From Agrocybe praecox (taxonomy: Eukaryota > Basidiomycota > Agaricomycetes > Agaricales > Agrocybaceae): a DNA stretch of 64,000 nt. Location: the NCBI GenBank assembly GCA_964017145.1, contig OZ024844.1:2418001-2482000 (forward strand). Reading direction: 5' to 3'. This document shows positions 35,231 to 46,974 of this stretch, piece by piece. A program made the translations under genes and the position numbers. The number at the start of each line of letters is the position of its first letter. Within the stretch, counting starts at the first letter, position 1. The notes below the pieces were generated by a model, which did not search any database, was not told the DNA's origin, and saw nothing but the letters and a program-made list of their open reading frames with translations.

Positions 35231-36734
35231 AAAGCGCAGATGCAGACAAGTGGTCAGAGGCAGCTAAAGCAGAGTTCTTCACTCTTGCTGGAAATGACAC
35301 TTGGGAGTTGGTTGATTTACCAGCTGGTGCAAAGGCTATTGGTTCTGGATGGGTCTTCAAGGTAAAGCGCACTGCTTCTGGCTCTGTTGAGCGCTACAAG
35401 GCTCGCATTGTTGCCAAGGACTACAGCCAACGTCCTGAAGTTGATTACACTGAGGTCTTTGCTCTCACATTTCGTCCTGCAACACTTCGCATGATTCTGG
35501 CTCTATCTGCTGTCAATGACCTTGAACTTCGCTCTGTGGACATCTCTGCTGCTTTCACCAATGGTGATCTTGATGAATTCATCTACATGCAACAACCAGA
35601 GGGATTCCATGAAGGTGGACCAAACAAGGTGTTCAGGCTCCGAAAATCACTCTATGGTCTCAAGCAGTCAGCAAGACAGTGGAACATCAAGCTACACAGT
35701 GTACTCTCTGGAATGGGCTACAAACGAATTGAAGCAGACAGATCTGTCTATATCTACTCCAATGGTGATGTTCGCATTTTTGTCTACATTGATGATATCA
35801 CCTTTGCATCAAAATCCACCCCTGCTGTTGATACTGCTGTGAAGGAGCTTGCATCGCACTTCAAATGCAGAGACCTGGGTGCTACAGAGTTCCTCCTTGG
35901 TATTGGCATCACCAGAGATCGCTCCAAACGCTCTATTACCCTCCACCAGCGCCAATTCATTTTGGACATGCTAGAGCGTTATGGTATGTCTGACTGCCAT
36001 CCTGTCCTCACTCCCATGACTCCCAACACTGTCCTAACAAAGGAGATGGGCGCTTCTACACCAGAAGACATTGAATTCATGCGAACCATTCCCTATCTCA
36101 GTGCCATTGGCACTCTCCAATATCTTGCCACTATGACTCGTCTGGACATTGCCTATGTGGTTGCTTTCCTTGCACGCTTCAGCTCCAATCCAGGTCCCAA
36201 GCACTGGTCAGCAGTCAAGCACTTGTTCCGTTACCTCAAAGGAACACTGGAACACAAGTTGCACTACTCTGGTGAACTTGGTCCTGACGTCTTTACTGCT
36301 TACTGCGATGCTGCTCATGGCGATTGCAAGGACACTTGACCATGATGGCTGGTGGTGCAATCAGTTGGAGCAGTAAGCTGCAGACAGTTGTGGCGCTTTC
36401 TACCACAGAAGCAGAGTACATTGCTGCTGTTGAAGCTGGCAAAGAAATTGCATGGATGCGCAACATACTCAATGAGTTTGGCTTTGCTTTGGACATCCCC
36501 ACTCCTCTCAACATTGACAACCAGTCAGCAATCAGTGTCTCCAAGAACCCAGAACACCATGGACGCATGAAGCACTTGGATTTGCGGTTTTATTGGCTCA
36601 GAGATGCAGTCCATGACAAGATGATCCATCCCATCTATATTCCCACCAAGGAGCAACTTGCAGACATCCTTACCAAGGCTCTACCAGCTGAGCAAGTCAA
36701 ATACTGCAGGGACAATGTTGGCATTAAGGTATAA
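35227..36734 (+). pseudogene. Copia-1 reverse transcriptase and RNase H (degraded pol, second part)
   Basis: RVT_2-type RT: AIGSGWVFKVKRTASGSVER, VDISAAFTNGDLDEFIYMQQ, LYGLKQSARQWN and the active-site YIDDITF. RNase H shows AYCDAAHGDC and STTEAEYIAAVEAGKEIAW. A 22-bp deletion between ACT repeats at about 36335 (GACACTTGACC versus the longer Copia-3 sequence) breaks the RNase H frame, which resumes at 36324-36734. Not functional. Confidence 0.88.
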
Positions 36735-36816
36735 CTCTACTTTGCATTTTCGCTTTTTCACCTCCTTCCTTCCTTTCATTTTCTTTCTGTCTTTCAGTTT
36801 GTAGACTTGTCAGATC

Positions 36817-37262
36817 ATGGGGGGGTGTTAGAATTTGCCCTCCAAGCCCCTACCTTCCAGACCTCTCAGGAGGTTCATCACACTTCTGTCATCCTGAAAC
36901 ATGCTTCACCTTTCTCACATGTTTCACCCTCTGTTACATGTTTCACTTCCCTTACATGTTTCATCTTCTCTTACACGTTTCACGCTCTTACATGTTTCAC
37001 GCTCTTACATGTTTCACGCTCTTGCACGTTTCACATCTGTTACATCCCTTACATGCCCTAGCATATATAAGTCTGTAGACTAAAGCCTGAAGTCCCCAGT
37101 TACTCACTCTGGGCTTCAGGTCAGTAGTATGTCTTATGTCTCAATACACTCAGTTACTCACTCTGGGCTTCAGCTCTTCATAGCTCTTCAGTCCTTCGTC
37201 TTGGGTGCACCATATTAGGTCACCAGGTAGCTCACAGTGTCCCGCACTCGCTCCATTTAACA
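36817..37262 (+). repeat. Copia-1 polypurine tract and 3' LTR
   Basis: ATGGGGGGG at 36817-36825 immediately precedes the 3' LTR (36826-37262, 437 bp). About a dozen mismatches to the 5' LTR are visible, concentrated in the U3 repeat block. Confidence 0.9.
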
Positions 37263-37694
37263 AACAGACGCCCGTGGGACCTAATGGAATGGGTCAAACA
37301 GCGCAAGTTGCCCGCCTGCGAAGCTATCCAATACCAAGGACATCCCTGCCATGGAATGGACTCCCTATGGGATGCCCTCCATAACACCTACAACTTGGCC
37401 GGAGGCCGAGTGGTAGATCTTACAGTGCTAGACCCTCTCCCTACTCTCCAGGAAAGAGACTGGCCCCCATTCTCCAAGTTAGAACTGGATGAGGCGCTTG
37501 CGTCTTGTTCAAGTCTGTCTTCCCCAGGCCCGGACCATGTGTCCTGGCCAGTTCTCAAAGAAGTTGTGAAGCAGCTTGCTGCTTCACAACTTCTTATCGA
37601 CCTAGCCAACGCCTGCATTCGTGTAGGGCATTGGCCGAGGCACTTTAAGGAGTCGACTTCAGTTATTATACCGAAGCCGGGCAAACCTACATAC
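37263..37694 (+). mobile_element. LINE copy G, second part: start of RT
   Basis: Resumes with AACAG then RRPWDLMEWVKQRKLPACEA, LPTLQERDWPPFSKLELDEA, PGPDHVSWPVLKEVVKQLAA and ends at IIPKPGKPTY, where Copia-2 is inserted. The reading continues in register from 32810, so only Copia-1 separates the two parts. Confidence 0.9.
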
Positions 37695-40134
37695 TGTTAG
37701 AATTTGCTCTCCAAGTCCCCACCTTCCAGACTCCATCACACTTCTGTCATCCTGAAACATGTTTTACGTTTCATACTTGTTTCATCATCTGTTACATGTT
37801 TCACGTTCTCTTACATGTTCCATCTTATCTTACACGTTTCACCTTCTTACTTGTTTCACCTTCTTACGTGTTTCACATCTCTTACTGGTTACATCCCTTA
37901 CATACAGTAACATATATAAGTCTGTAGACCAAAGCCTGAAGTCCTCAGTTACTCACTCTGGACTTCAGGTCAGTTGTATGTCTTGTGTCTCAATACATTT
38001 AGTTACTCACTCTGAACTTCAGCTCTTCATAGCGCCTCAGTCCTTCGTCTTGGGTGCACCATATTAGGTCACCAGGTAGCTCACAGCGTCCCGCACTCGC
38101 TCCCTTTAACAGGTTATGGGCCCCGCGTTCCACACGCTCTAAATCTCGTTTTTCTTATCTCAACCTCGTTGCACTCTCTACACTCTTCGCATCGCTCTGC
38201 CTCAACGCTTCCCGCGTTCTTCTTGTAACTTCGCACAACTGTCAACGCTACCCTCAGCCTACTCCCTTCCAATTTGCACGTCTCTGCACTTCATTGTTTT
38301 TGCACAATCATGTCATCTTCATCCATGCCTCAATTCACCAAACTGGGTTCAACCAACTATCCAACTTGGGCTGGTGAAATGCAAGCCTGGCTTTGTGCTA
38401 ATGGTGTTTGGAGGATCATTTCTGGCGATTCCAGAGAGCCTACACTTCCCTCACCACCCACTGATGCTCAGCAAGCAGCCCATGATGCCTGGACAACGAA
38501 ATCAGACAAGGCAGCTGGCTACATCTACCTTTTGGTTGAAGATAACCAGAAGATTCATCTCACTTCTATCTGTGATGATCCTGTTGCCATGTGGAACAAG
38601 CTCAAGGATGTACACCTCCAAAAGCGACCTGGTGCTCGCTTTAATGCTTATCATCACCTCTTCTCAATCAGGAAGAAGGAGCATGAGACTCTGCAGACAC
38701 TCATGAACAGAGTTGACACTGCAATTCAGCACATCAAAGACCTCAGGCCAGCCACATTTGACCTTGCCACCCTTGATGATGAGCTAGCATCCATGGCACT
38801 CATTAGGGCGCTTCCAGACGAATTCAGCACCTTTGCATCATCGCTTTTGCTGCAGGACAAGCTGGACAAGTCCACCATCCACCAGGCCTTTGTTACAGAG
38901 GAATCACAACGTCGCCATCGCGCTTCTGAGGCTCCAAACGTCGTCTCTGCACTGGCTGCATCGTCACAAACACCTCCTGCTTCAGCTCCTATCAAGTGCA
39001 CTTTTTGTGGCATCAACAACCACTTGCAAGCCTCTTGCAGTCGCTTTTTGCGAGCTCAAAGGGAGGCACAGGACAATGTCAAGACCACCAGAAAGGCCAA
39101 GAAAGCGAACAAGGCACAAGAGCAAGACACTGAATATGCTGGCAATGCAAGTGCTCTCAGAACCAACTCTGATTCCAACAACACTGACTTTGATTGGCTT
39201 GCAGACACAGGGGCCACTAGTCATATGACACCTCATCGTCAATGGCTAAGGAACTACTCCCCCCTTTGTGTTCCAATCAGGTTAGCTGATCACACTATTG
39301 TGTATTCAGCAGGTGTTGGCACTGTGGTGATTCACCCAGTTGTAAATGGATTAGAGTCTCGTTCTGTAGAGTTAACTCGTGTTTTGCATGTCCCTCAGCT
39401 TCGGAATAATCTATTGGCTTGTTTATACCTCACAAAGCGAAAAGGGATCAGGATGGAGGTTGATGCAGACACCATGCACTTCAAATTCAAAGGAGCTACA
39501 CTTTTTCAAGCAACTGTCACCTCTCAGAACACTGGTATCCTCAATGCAGTCACTGAGCCATTTGAGCATGCAAATGCTGCTTCCTCCACTCTTCCCATGG
39601 ATGTCAGCCTCTGGCACCAGCGCTTTTGCCACCACAGCATTGACAATGTCCACAAGCTACTCAAGGATGACTTGGTCATTGGTCTCATCATCAACTCCAC
39701 TGACAAGCCTGACCCCATCTGTGAACCTTGCTTAGCTGACAAGATGGTCTCCTCTCCATTCCCTAGCTCATCTCGCATTTCTACTGCTCCCCTTGAACTC
39801 ATTCACTCTGATCTTCATGGTCCACTCCCAGTCCAATCTCCTGAAGGATTTCGCTACTGGATCACCTTCATTGATGACTGCACCAAGCTCAAGGCCATCA
39901 TGTTCCTGAAGCAAAAAAGCGATGCTTTTGATGCTTTCAAGACATTCAAAGCTTATGCAGAGAACCAGCTGAATGCCAAAATCAAGGCACTGCAGGATGA
40001 CAAGGCTGGTGAATACATGTCCACCGCTTTTCTCAAGTTCACTGATGATTGTGGCATTGTGAGACACCACAGCACCAGGAATCGACCTCAGCAAAATGGA
40101 GTTGCAGAGAGAGCTAACAGGACCATCTCTGATC
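37695..40134 (+). mobile_element. Copia-2: 5' LTR, gag, protease and integrase core, 3'-truncated
   Basis: A more divergent member. It has a 417-bp 5' LTR (37695-38111), a GGTTATGGGCCCC primer site (38112) and one uninterrupted frame into the integrase. The insertion point in LINE G is after CATAC. It is cut at 40135 by a minus-oriented Copia LTR fragment after RTISD, so RT, RNase H and 3' LTR are missing here. It is the only copy in the window that keeps a full gag. Confidence 0.9.
38310..40134 (+). CDS. Copia-2 Gag-protease-integrase polyprotein, truncated
   Basis: The ATG at 38310 gives MSSSSMPQFTKLGSTNYPTW, the usual Copia Gag start (KL.G.NY..W). The UBN2-type capsid region continues through LVEDNQKIHLTSICDD, KLKDVHLQKRPGARFNAYHH and LMNRVDTAIQHIKDL. 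A zinc knuckle CTFCGINNHLQASC (about aa 230) precedes protease motif LADTGATSHMT, the integrase HHCC (WHQRFCHHS..CEPC), and the DDE Asp and Asp (ELIHSDLHGPLP, LQDDKAGEYMS) with Glu in QNGVAERANRTI. No internal stops. The last codons before 40135 are host-frame integrase; the LTR fragment follows out of context. Confidence 0.88.
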
Positions 40135-40240
40135 TGTTAAAGGGAGCGAGTGCGGGACGCTGTGAGCTACCTGGTGACCTAATATGGTGCACCCAAGACG
40201 AAGGACTGAGGAGCTATGAAGAGCTGAAGTTCAGAGTGAG
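40135..40240 (-). repeat. Short Copia LTR fragment, minus orientation
   Basis: TGTTAAAGGGAGCGAGTGCG onward is the reverse complement of an LTR 3' end, interrupted after 106 bp by the poly(T) of LINE H. It interrupts the integrase of Copia-2. The remainder of this LTR, if present, lies past the 5' end of LINE H outside the window. Confidence 0.82.
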
Positions 40241-40800
40241 TTTTTTTTGTTTTTTTTTTGTTTTTTTTTAAATCAAAGGACCGAAGTCCCACTTGTATTC
40301 CGGTGCGCGATTGCAGTCCGGTCCCTACATTACATACAATAGCATGCTAAGCAAGATTTAATACTACGCTACGTCTGCGAGGGCGGGCAGAGGCCCGCCA
40401 GGATAGTAGACCGCCGTTAGGCGGTCAGAATGTTGCTGGTTCGATGCGCTTGTGCCGTCGCAAGCGATTAAGCAATGTGGCAGGGCATCGAGCCCAACCC
40501 ACAGTCTACACCCCACCCAGCCCACAGTTCACACCCCACCCAGCCCACAGTCCCCTCACGTTCCAAGTCGCATCGCCGCTTCCGCTTAGCCCGGGTGCCC
40601 CCGAAGGGTCGAGCTGAAGCCCACAAACCAAGGTACCCACTAAAGGGCCCCGAACGCCCCCGCAGGGTCAGGACAAATCCCACAAGTCCAAGTACTGAGG
40701 CGCGCGCCATTGTAATGGCAAAGAGTCCGAAGTCTGAGCAGAGCACGTTCCGCAGTCCAAGAAGAACATGTCCCACAGGCTGAACCTTAGCCCAACCTGC

Positions 40801-43800
40801 TTATCCGACCCCTGCGGGTCGCCTGAATGCAAACGCAGAATCGTTGTCATCCAGGAATTTGATCAGATGCACTAGGAGTTCCGGTGACCGACCGTCGTGC
40901 TCGCGTGTATGTTTCGTACACACTTGCAATATATGTGCGCGTGTTTGCAGGTGGTGGCCGCATTCGCATGCATGAGGTTCTTGAATGTTGAAGTGCTCGT
41001 AATAAGCGCCAATGGGAGTGTGATTAAGGATGCATCTGTTCATCCTTGCGACGAGCGTTACCAGCTCGCCCTTCACTTCACGGAGCCAAGTACCTTCGTT
41101 GAGGTACGTCGGCTCGAGTAAATCCCTGGCGAGATTCTTGAGGCGCATGAAGTTATGCCCTCGATAGTTGGGGTCCCGGAAGAGAGTCTTCCAGTCTTCC
41201 TGTACTGTTTTAGTGACGACCTTTCGTACACTATCCAGTGAAGTAGCCGGGTGGTCCCCGACAGGTTCGACTTGAGCCCGACTAATGTCATTGGCTTCTT
41301 GGTGTATCCTCCATTTCAGTTTCGATGGAACCTGAATGAAGTCTACTTTGCACGCAGTGTCTTCCTCTAGCCACGGTTGTAGAGCTCGACATATGGCTAA
41401 GGAGTGTCCTTGGCCACTATGGAGGGTGGGGTCCAGTGCTCGTTTGGCCGAAGCCATCGAGTCGGTGAAGATAACGATCTGTTCGCAATCATCCTGCTGT
41501 GTAGCAAGGACAATCGCTGAGCGGATGGCAAAGAGCTCTGCATCAGGAGCAGTCACTCGTCCGGCAGGATGCGATACGGTATGAGTCCGTTCGTGTCCCC
41601 GGTATAGTAGGGCAGTCGAAACCGCCTGTCGTTGTACGTCGTTCGGCACCGAAGCATCGACCGCGCAATACACCGTTGTTTCTTGGTCTTGTGCTTCTCG
41701 AAGCACTTGATTAAGACCTACGCGAACCGCGTCTGCTGACTCGTCGTCAGTGGGGCACGGTTCGAATGTGAAACGGTCGTCGAATAAATCCAACAGCCTG
41801 TTTCCAGGACGAGCCTCTGTCGCAACAGGCGAGAAAGACTCTGTGAGTTCAGGGAGATGGCGGTCTATCTCCATGAGGGCCCCTCCTACCTTTGCTTTCT
41901 GAGCAGGAGTGAGCCTTGAGATTGCTGACGGGTGAGCGTCAGCCCGCTTATGGTGCTCCTCGGAGAGGAGCGCCCTAAGCGGATGAGTGTCTGATAACGT
42001 GGCAGCCCGATAGTTGGACCGACCACCTAGTTTCTTCAGATGGAGGTGGACAGGGATGAGGCCCGCTAGGGCCTCAACCCCGCCTGTGGGGGAGGTGCGA
42101 AATGCTCCTGTGATCCAAAGTGCCGCTTTACGCTGCATTTTGCGCAGGTCCTCGAGGGCTCCCTTAGACCGGGAGCCTTCGAAATACCACAGACGATATC
42201 CGTACGTCGCTATTGGTAGGACGCATGCACGGTATAGTAGTCGCTTCTCCTTAGGGTGGAGACCACAAGTTGAGCTTCCAAGCATCTTCATGGCTTTCAC
42301 CGATGAGAGAGACTTGGTGGAGTAGAACCGCACGTGCTCCTTGAATGTGAGCTTGCGATCGAAGTAAAAGCCCAAATAGCGCCAGACGCGCTTGGGGTGA
42401 AGGGGGGTGTCTCCCGTGTAGAGGGCGTAACCGAGGTCGAGAGGTGGCGGGTCGTAATTGTGCGACCGGTCGAAGCAGGCGTATTCGGACTTGTTGTGTT
42501 CGAGGATGAGTCCGATAGCGGTGAAGAGTCGAAGGAGGACTGCATAGGCAGCCACGAGGGTTACCATGTTCTCCTGGAGAGTTTTGGCCTGGGCAATACA
42601 TGTGCCGTCGTCCACGTAGGATAGAAGTGATGTCTTGTGGGATATCTCTTCCATATGGTATAACTTCATCACCGGAGCGATGTATAATGCTGAGAGGACG
42701 GGGGACAAGGCGGAGCCTTGTCCCACGCCGACATCCGCCTGCCAGGGGTCGGATGTGAACGAGTTCCACCTGTATGAGGTGTATCGATCGACGAGGTAGG
42801 ATGAGAAGAACCGCGCCACTAATGGCGAGAACCCCTGCTTCCTGAGTATGGCCTTGAGCATATCATGGTTGAGAGATGGGAAGAACTGGGCGATGTCAAA
42901 GGCGACAACGCTAGTCTTGAGTCCCTTAGTCCACCCGGTGCGAATCAGATGGGTAAGGTACAATCCCGCGTCTTCGGTTGAGCGCTGGCGCACTCCTCCG
43001 ACCTGGTTAGGATGAACAAGATCGAATTTGATCATGTCGTACTGAAGACGATTCGAAATCATCTTCTCGATAAGTTTCCCAGTGGTGTTCAACAGCACAA
43101 TGGGCCGGAATGCCTTGGGGTCTGAGTATGTAGGTTTGCCCGGCTTCGGTATAATAACCGAAGTCGACTCCTTAAAGTGCCTCGGCCAATGTCCTACACG
43201 AATGCAGGCATTGGCTAGGTCGATAAGAAGTTGTGAAGCAGCAAGCTGCTTCACAACTTCTTTGAGGACTGGCCAGGACACATGGTCCGGGCCTGGGGAA
43301 GACAGACTTGAACAAGACGCGAGCGCCTCATCCAATTCTAGCTTGGAGAATGGGGGCCAGTCTCTTTCCTGGAGAGTAGGGAGAGGATCTAGCACTGTAA
43401 GATCTACCACTCGGCCAGAGGCCGAGTTGTAGGTGTTATGGAGGGCATCCCATAGGGAGTCCATTCCATGGCATGGCTGTCCTTGGTATTGGATAGCTTC
43501 GCAGGCGGGCAACTTGCGCTGTTTGACCCATTCCATTAGGTCCCACGGGCGTCTGTTAGTATATGCGATTTCTGTGATCCGAAGTTCAAAGAAGTCGCGC
43601 TTGACATCCTTAATGGTTTTGCGAAATGCTTTCCACTTCTCGTCAGTTTTATCCAGACGATATGCGGCAAGCGTGTTCGTACACTCGTCATTCCACCATG
43701 GTTTCGAGTGTTTTGTGATTCGGGTCTCCTTTGCATGGGAATCCCACGCAGCGGTGAAGACATCAGCGAGGGCTTGCGCCACTCGCTCAACATCATCCCT

Positions 43801-43906
43801 GGTTTCTAGGCGTTCTACCTCTATGGCAGCAACTTTCCTGGGCAGCTCGGTCTTCCATGCTTTGTAAGCGTCGGAGCCCTTAGCGATTGTGAAGCGGATC
43901 ACGTCT
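40801..43906 (-). CDS. LINE H ORF2, C-terminal part: reverse transcriptase, RNase H, zinc finger
   Basis: Joined to 57730-58484 across the KDZ element, this forms an uninterrupted 1286-codon frame (755 + 3106 bp including stop). Motifs: RT A FDIAQFFPSLNHD, B GVGQGSALSPVLSALYI, C YVDDGT and D-like WRYLGFYFDRKLTFKEHV; RNase H VYCAVDASV (Asp), DAELFAIRSAI (Glu) and IVIFTDSMASAKRAL (Asp); terminal ECGHHLQTRAHILQVCTKH. The protein nicks target DNA and primes reverse transcription there. Without the KDZ insertion it would be intact; now it lacks its endonuclease and start. Confidence 0.9.
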
Positions 43907-43915
43907 TCAACGTCA
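43907..43915. repeat. KDZ target site duplication, left copy (TCAACGTCA)
   Basis: Identical to 57730-57738. Both copies are LINE H ORF2 sequence (codons for DDVED), so the duplication was generated on insertion. The duplication could be 8 or 9 bp because the edges are ambiguous by one base. Confidence 0.9.
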
Positions 43916-43931
43916 CCCTTTGAAGCCAACC

Positions 43932-44407
43932 TGATGTATCAATTCCGGCAATATGTGCATTTGGTGATACATCATACTGGGTAGTTGCCCACCCCGGCAA
44001 CGATGTATCACTTGCCCAACGTGTGCCGCAGGCCATCCGAAGCCAGAGAGCAGTGGGTGTTGGCAAACACTAACAAACAAGCTCATTTTGGGCATTGGCA
44101 ACCTGCAATTAAGCTCTGCAGGCGTAGTGGTTGCGGTTTGAGGGCGCCAAAGCCAGATATGTGATCTATATATATATTCTGAATTTTTGGCGCCCTTTGC
44201 GCCCCGAAAATAGGACGGGACGGGATGGATTGGCGCGGATGACTTTGGATGACGTTTAAAAATATCGTACACTGGCGTAGCGTTATATTTAGCGGTTCGC
44301 TATTAATAATTGAACATTGATCTGCATTTTTGATATGTCGGCCTCTAAAATTATCTTGGTCTGGAACTTTCTGATAGCCCATCAATTGACGTCATTTCAT
44401 AACATAC
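43932..44407 (+). repeat. KDZ left terminal inverted repeat, 476 bp
   Basis: Matches 57236-57711 in reverse complement; the 100- and 113-codon translations of the two copies are identical. It contains nested inverted motifs TGATGTATCA (43932), TGATACATCA (43965) and CGATGTATCA (44001), a TTGCC/GGCAA pair, and a TTTTGGCGCCCTTTGCG block. The outermost 16-18 bp (43916-43931; 57712-57729) differ between ends. Confidence 0.92.
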
Positions 44408-44580
44408 ATGTTCGATATGACAAAATTACATACGCGACACATGAGAACCAATAAAACAAGGTCTAGACCCTTACCCGTTCTTGAGTCAGTCAGTGAACCC
44501 TCTCTTCAAAGACAGGCATAAAGTAATATATTCGCGTTCCAAAAAACATCGTATATGTACGAAAAAAGGGTAGGTAAGTG

Positions 44581-46974
44581 TCACTCAGATGATTCTGCGA
44601 AATGAGAAAAAATGCGAAAGCAATCATCCACGTACACCACCCATTTGTTCATATCCCTTCCATCCAAGCTCTGTGCCGCAGCTCCCCAGTAAAACAATGC
44701 TACCATAACGGTCAGGGTGCCGTTGGGCCCAGATTTTCGGAACGTACTCCAGTCACCCTTGATTAAAGAGAAGTCGATATTGCCACCGGTAAGACGCCAG
44801 GAAGGTTGCAACGACGTGTACCAGTTGATGAAGGTATGCGTGAATTTCGCGTAGTTGAGCTTGGGATAGAAATTGGCGGCGCGGTGACGTTTCATCCAAA
44901 TTCCAACTTCCTCGGGGCGGTTCTTTGCGGGCAGAGAGCCAATGCGGTCGGACGCGTCCATAATCGAGTGGGCAAACCATACATCGACAAGCTTTTGCCA
45001 CTTAGGCCCAAGGTCCAGGGCTACAAGAGTCTCCGTGCCCTTTTGCAACCAGGGAATCCCCGACGACCTGTCAACATAGGAAGAGGACGAAGGGGAAGAA
45101 ACCTCTTCAGATGACGTAGGTTCCAGGGGAGGAGTAGGTGTTTGTATCGAGGTCGAAGGAGAGAGGCTGCCGGTGACATTTGGAGAGGTATCGATGGATG
45201 GTGTGGGGTGCTCGACTCGCGCACGCTTCGAAGGGTGAGAATCCATCGGAGGTACGTCAGTTGAAATGACATCTGAAGTTCTTTTGGCGCCTGTGATGCT
45301 GGAAGGGATGGTGGACGAAATGGAATTGATGTTAACATTGGCCTCCGGAGTGCTGGCAAGTGGGCCAGCAGAGTCGGCGGTCTCCAATCCCGGTGCTTCT
45401 GTTGGCAGATTAGCATTGAAGGTCCTTGGTGAATGAATCGGGGTGACGTTTGGGGTATTAGGGCCAGACCTCAAACTAGTTGGTGTCGATGGCTTGCCAG
45501 AAAGCATAGGTGAGGAGTTCGTTGCAGCTGGCAACGAGTCAGCTGTCGAAGTGGACGAAGAAGATACCGTAGACGAAAGAGTAAGTGCCGGTGGTGAAGA
45601 TTCCATGGAGAGCGACGAGTTATCGCTTTCAGAGACATATGGTGGGGGAGGCGAAGCGCGATTGTTGGTGAGATTGGAGGGACCATCGGTGTTTGGAAGA
45701 TTTATGGCATCGATGCTGACATTTTCCAGGTCCAAAGACGAGAGCGGAAGTTCTCCTTGGCCTTGGCTCAATGACCGAGCACGACATTCCTCAAGACCTA
45801 AGAGAAACGGAGGTTTGTATCAAAATATCAGGAGAGAAGAAAATGAATCTTACTGTAACACTTCTGCAAGAAGGCACCGAAGATAGGGACTATATATTGC
45901 TTGTAACGAAGGCGTTCCGTGGCGCCAAAATTCATCTTGATGTCTCCAGGGATAGTACCGGAGTGAATACTGTAACGATAATTAGAGAAAATCCACAAAA
46001 AAACTTTGAAAACACACCTAATCATGTTAAGTTTACCGTTATGCGCCGGTTCAGGGCCTCCTGCAAGCAAAGTAACCTTCCAGCCTGTCGCCTCTGCCAC
46101 CATGTCGAGAACAGGTTGACAGAAATGAACCATGCCCTGAATAGCTCTGACTCATATCATCAGAGATGAATATTACAGATACATATATGACACATACCTT
46201 TGACGTTCTTCAGGAGTAGTCGAAACGGCCGCATTGTTTTCCTTCAACCATTTGTCCATGTCCCTCCTATATTCCACTTCAGCCTCATTCATCCAGCGCT
46301 TCTGTTCCTCATCCGTCAAGTTGTTGAACATCTCCTTGGCGAACCTATCTCTGAGCGCTGCGTAATGCCTCTTCTCAAGACCTTGGGCAGATGCGTGAAT
46401 CTTGACGCGATTTTCGATTGCTTCGCGTTGGGAACGGCGCCATACGTTAGAAGCTGTTTTGCGACGAGGACGACATCCTTCTTTCCCAATAAGCTTTTGG
46501 AAAAGGAGGCGGTAGGGACCGTATGCGCCAGAATCTTTTGAATTTAGATCGTGGTCCTTCATATATTGATAGTTCATCTAACGTTTGATTTGCTACGTAA
46601 CCAAATAGTAAGTCACATGATTTGATCAATTGGTAATTGTGACTTAATCGCGAACTTACCGCTTTGCGAAGTTGTATGAGCTTTTGACGAGAATCATACT
46701 CTGCCATAGCTTTTTCGTGCTCTTCAGGTGGCAGGCCATCTGCGTACGGCGGGGGACACTCAGGATCGGGTGCGTCGTCGTCAATTGAAGCCAGAAATTC
46801 CGAAGTTGGTTCCTCTTCGTGAGGTAAGTCAACTGGGAAACGTTTGAAGTACTTGCGCTGAATTGAAGATAGGGCCTCGGAGGCATAGTTATCTTTAACG
46901 GCCTCTGCGTACGCTTCCTTCTGGCTTAGGAGGAACTCCTTCCTCAAGCCGCGAAAGGTTCCTGGATTCGGCAT
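44581..46974 (-). CDS. KDZ cargo protein 1, 718 aa, HMG-box-like stretch, five exons
   Basis: Exons 46974-46660, 46577-46198, 46146-46018, 45969-45854 and 45797-44581 join in one frame. The N-terminus (MPNPGTFRGLRKEFLLSQKE) is acidic from aa 50. Residues 105-230 contain KTASNVWRRSQREAIENRVK and RDRFAKEMFNNLTDEEQKRW, a helical, HMG-box-like DNA-binding pattern (LT.EEK..W..A). The next segment (MVHFCQPVLDMVAEATGWKV, LLAGGPEPAHNGKLNMI) and the C-terminal WLQKGTETLVALDLGPKWQK region occur, as far as I recall, in many Agaricomycete proteins of unknown function. Between them is a 250-residue Ser/Thr/Pro tract. No stops. The function is unknown; a chromatin or DNA-binding partner of the transposon is an inference. 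Confidence 0.75.

Larger units (their letters stand above)
32811..37262 (+). mobile_element. Copia-1: complete Ty1/Copia element (4452 bp) with TSD AACAG
   Basis: Two 437-bp LTRs (TGTTAG...TTTAACA) flank an internal region with a primer site and polypurine tract. AACAG is found at 32806-32810 and 37263-37267, so the insertion is unrearranged. The gag region and the protease start are deleted: the leader jumps at about 33430 from CACTTCAT into CGCCAGTGGATTCAG. Integrase, RT and RNase H remain but carry a G-run frameshift, a TGA and a 22-bp deletion. The element is therefore non-autonomous, inserted into LINE G. Confidence 0.92.
40241..43915 (-). mobile_element. LINE copy H, 3' part (Tad-like), split by the KDZ transposon
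   Basis: Poly(T) interrupted by G (40241-40270) marks the 3' end. A 3' UTR of about 530 bp with the hairpin set precedes ORF2. The 5' part of the same copy lies at 57730-59257 and beyond. The 9-bp duplication TCAACGTCA (43907-43915 and 57730-57738) ties the two parts together. RNase H between RT and a C-terminal zinc motif fits the Tad clade of fungal LINEs. Confidence 0.92.

Noticed and set aside
36807..37083. Phe/His/Ser-rich frames (also at 32820, 37704, 59176, 63549)
   Set aside because: Translations of the TTACATGTTTCAC repeats in Copia LTRs, not genes.
44083..44385. 100-codon frame repeated exactly at 57258-57560
   Set aside because: It lies wholly inside the KDZ terminal inverted repeats, so duplication and identity come from the repeat; no coding evidence.
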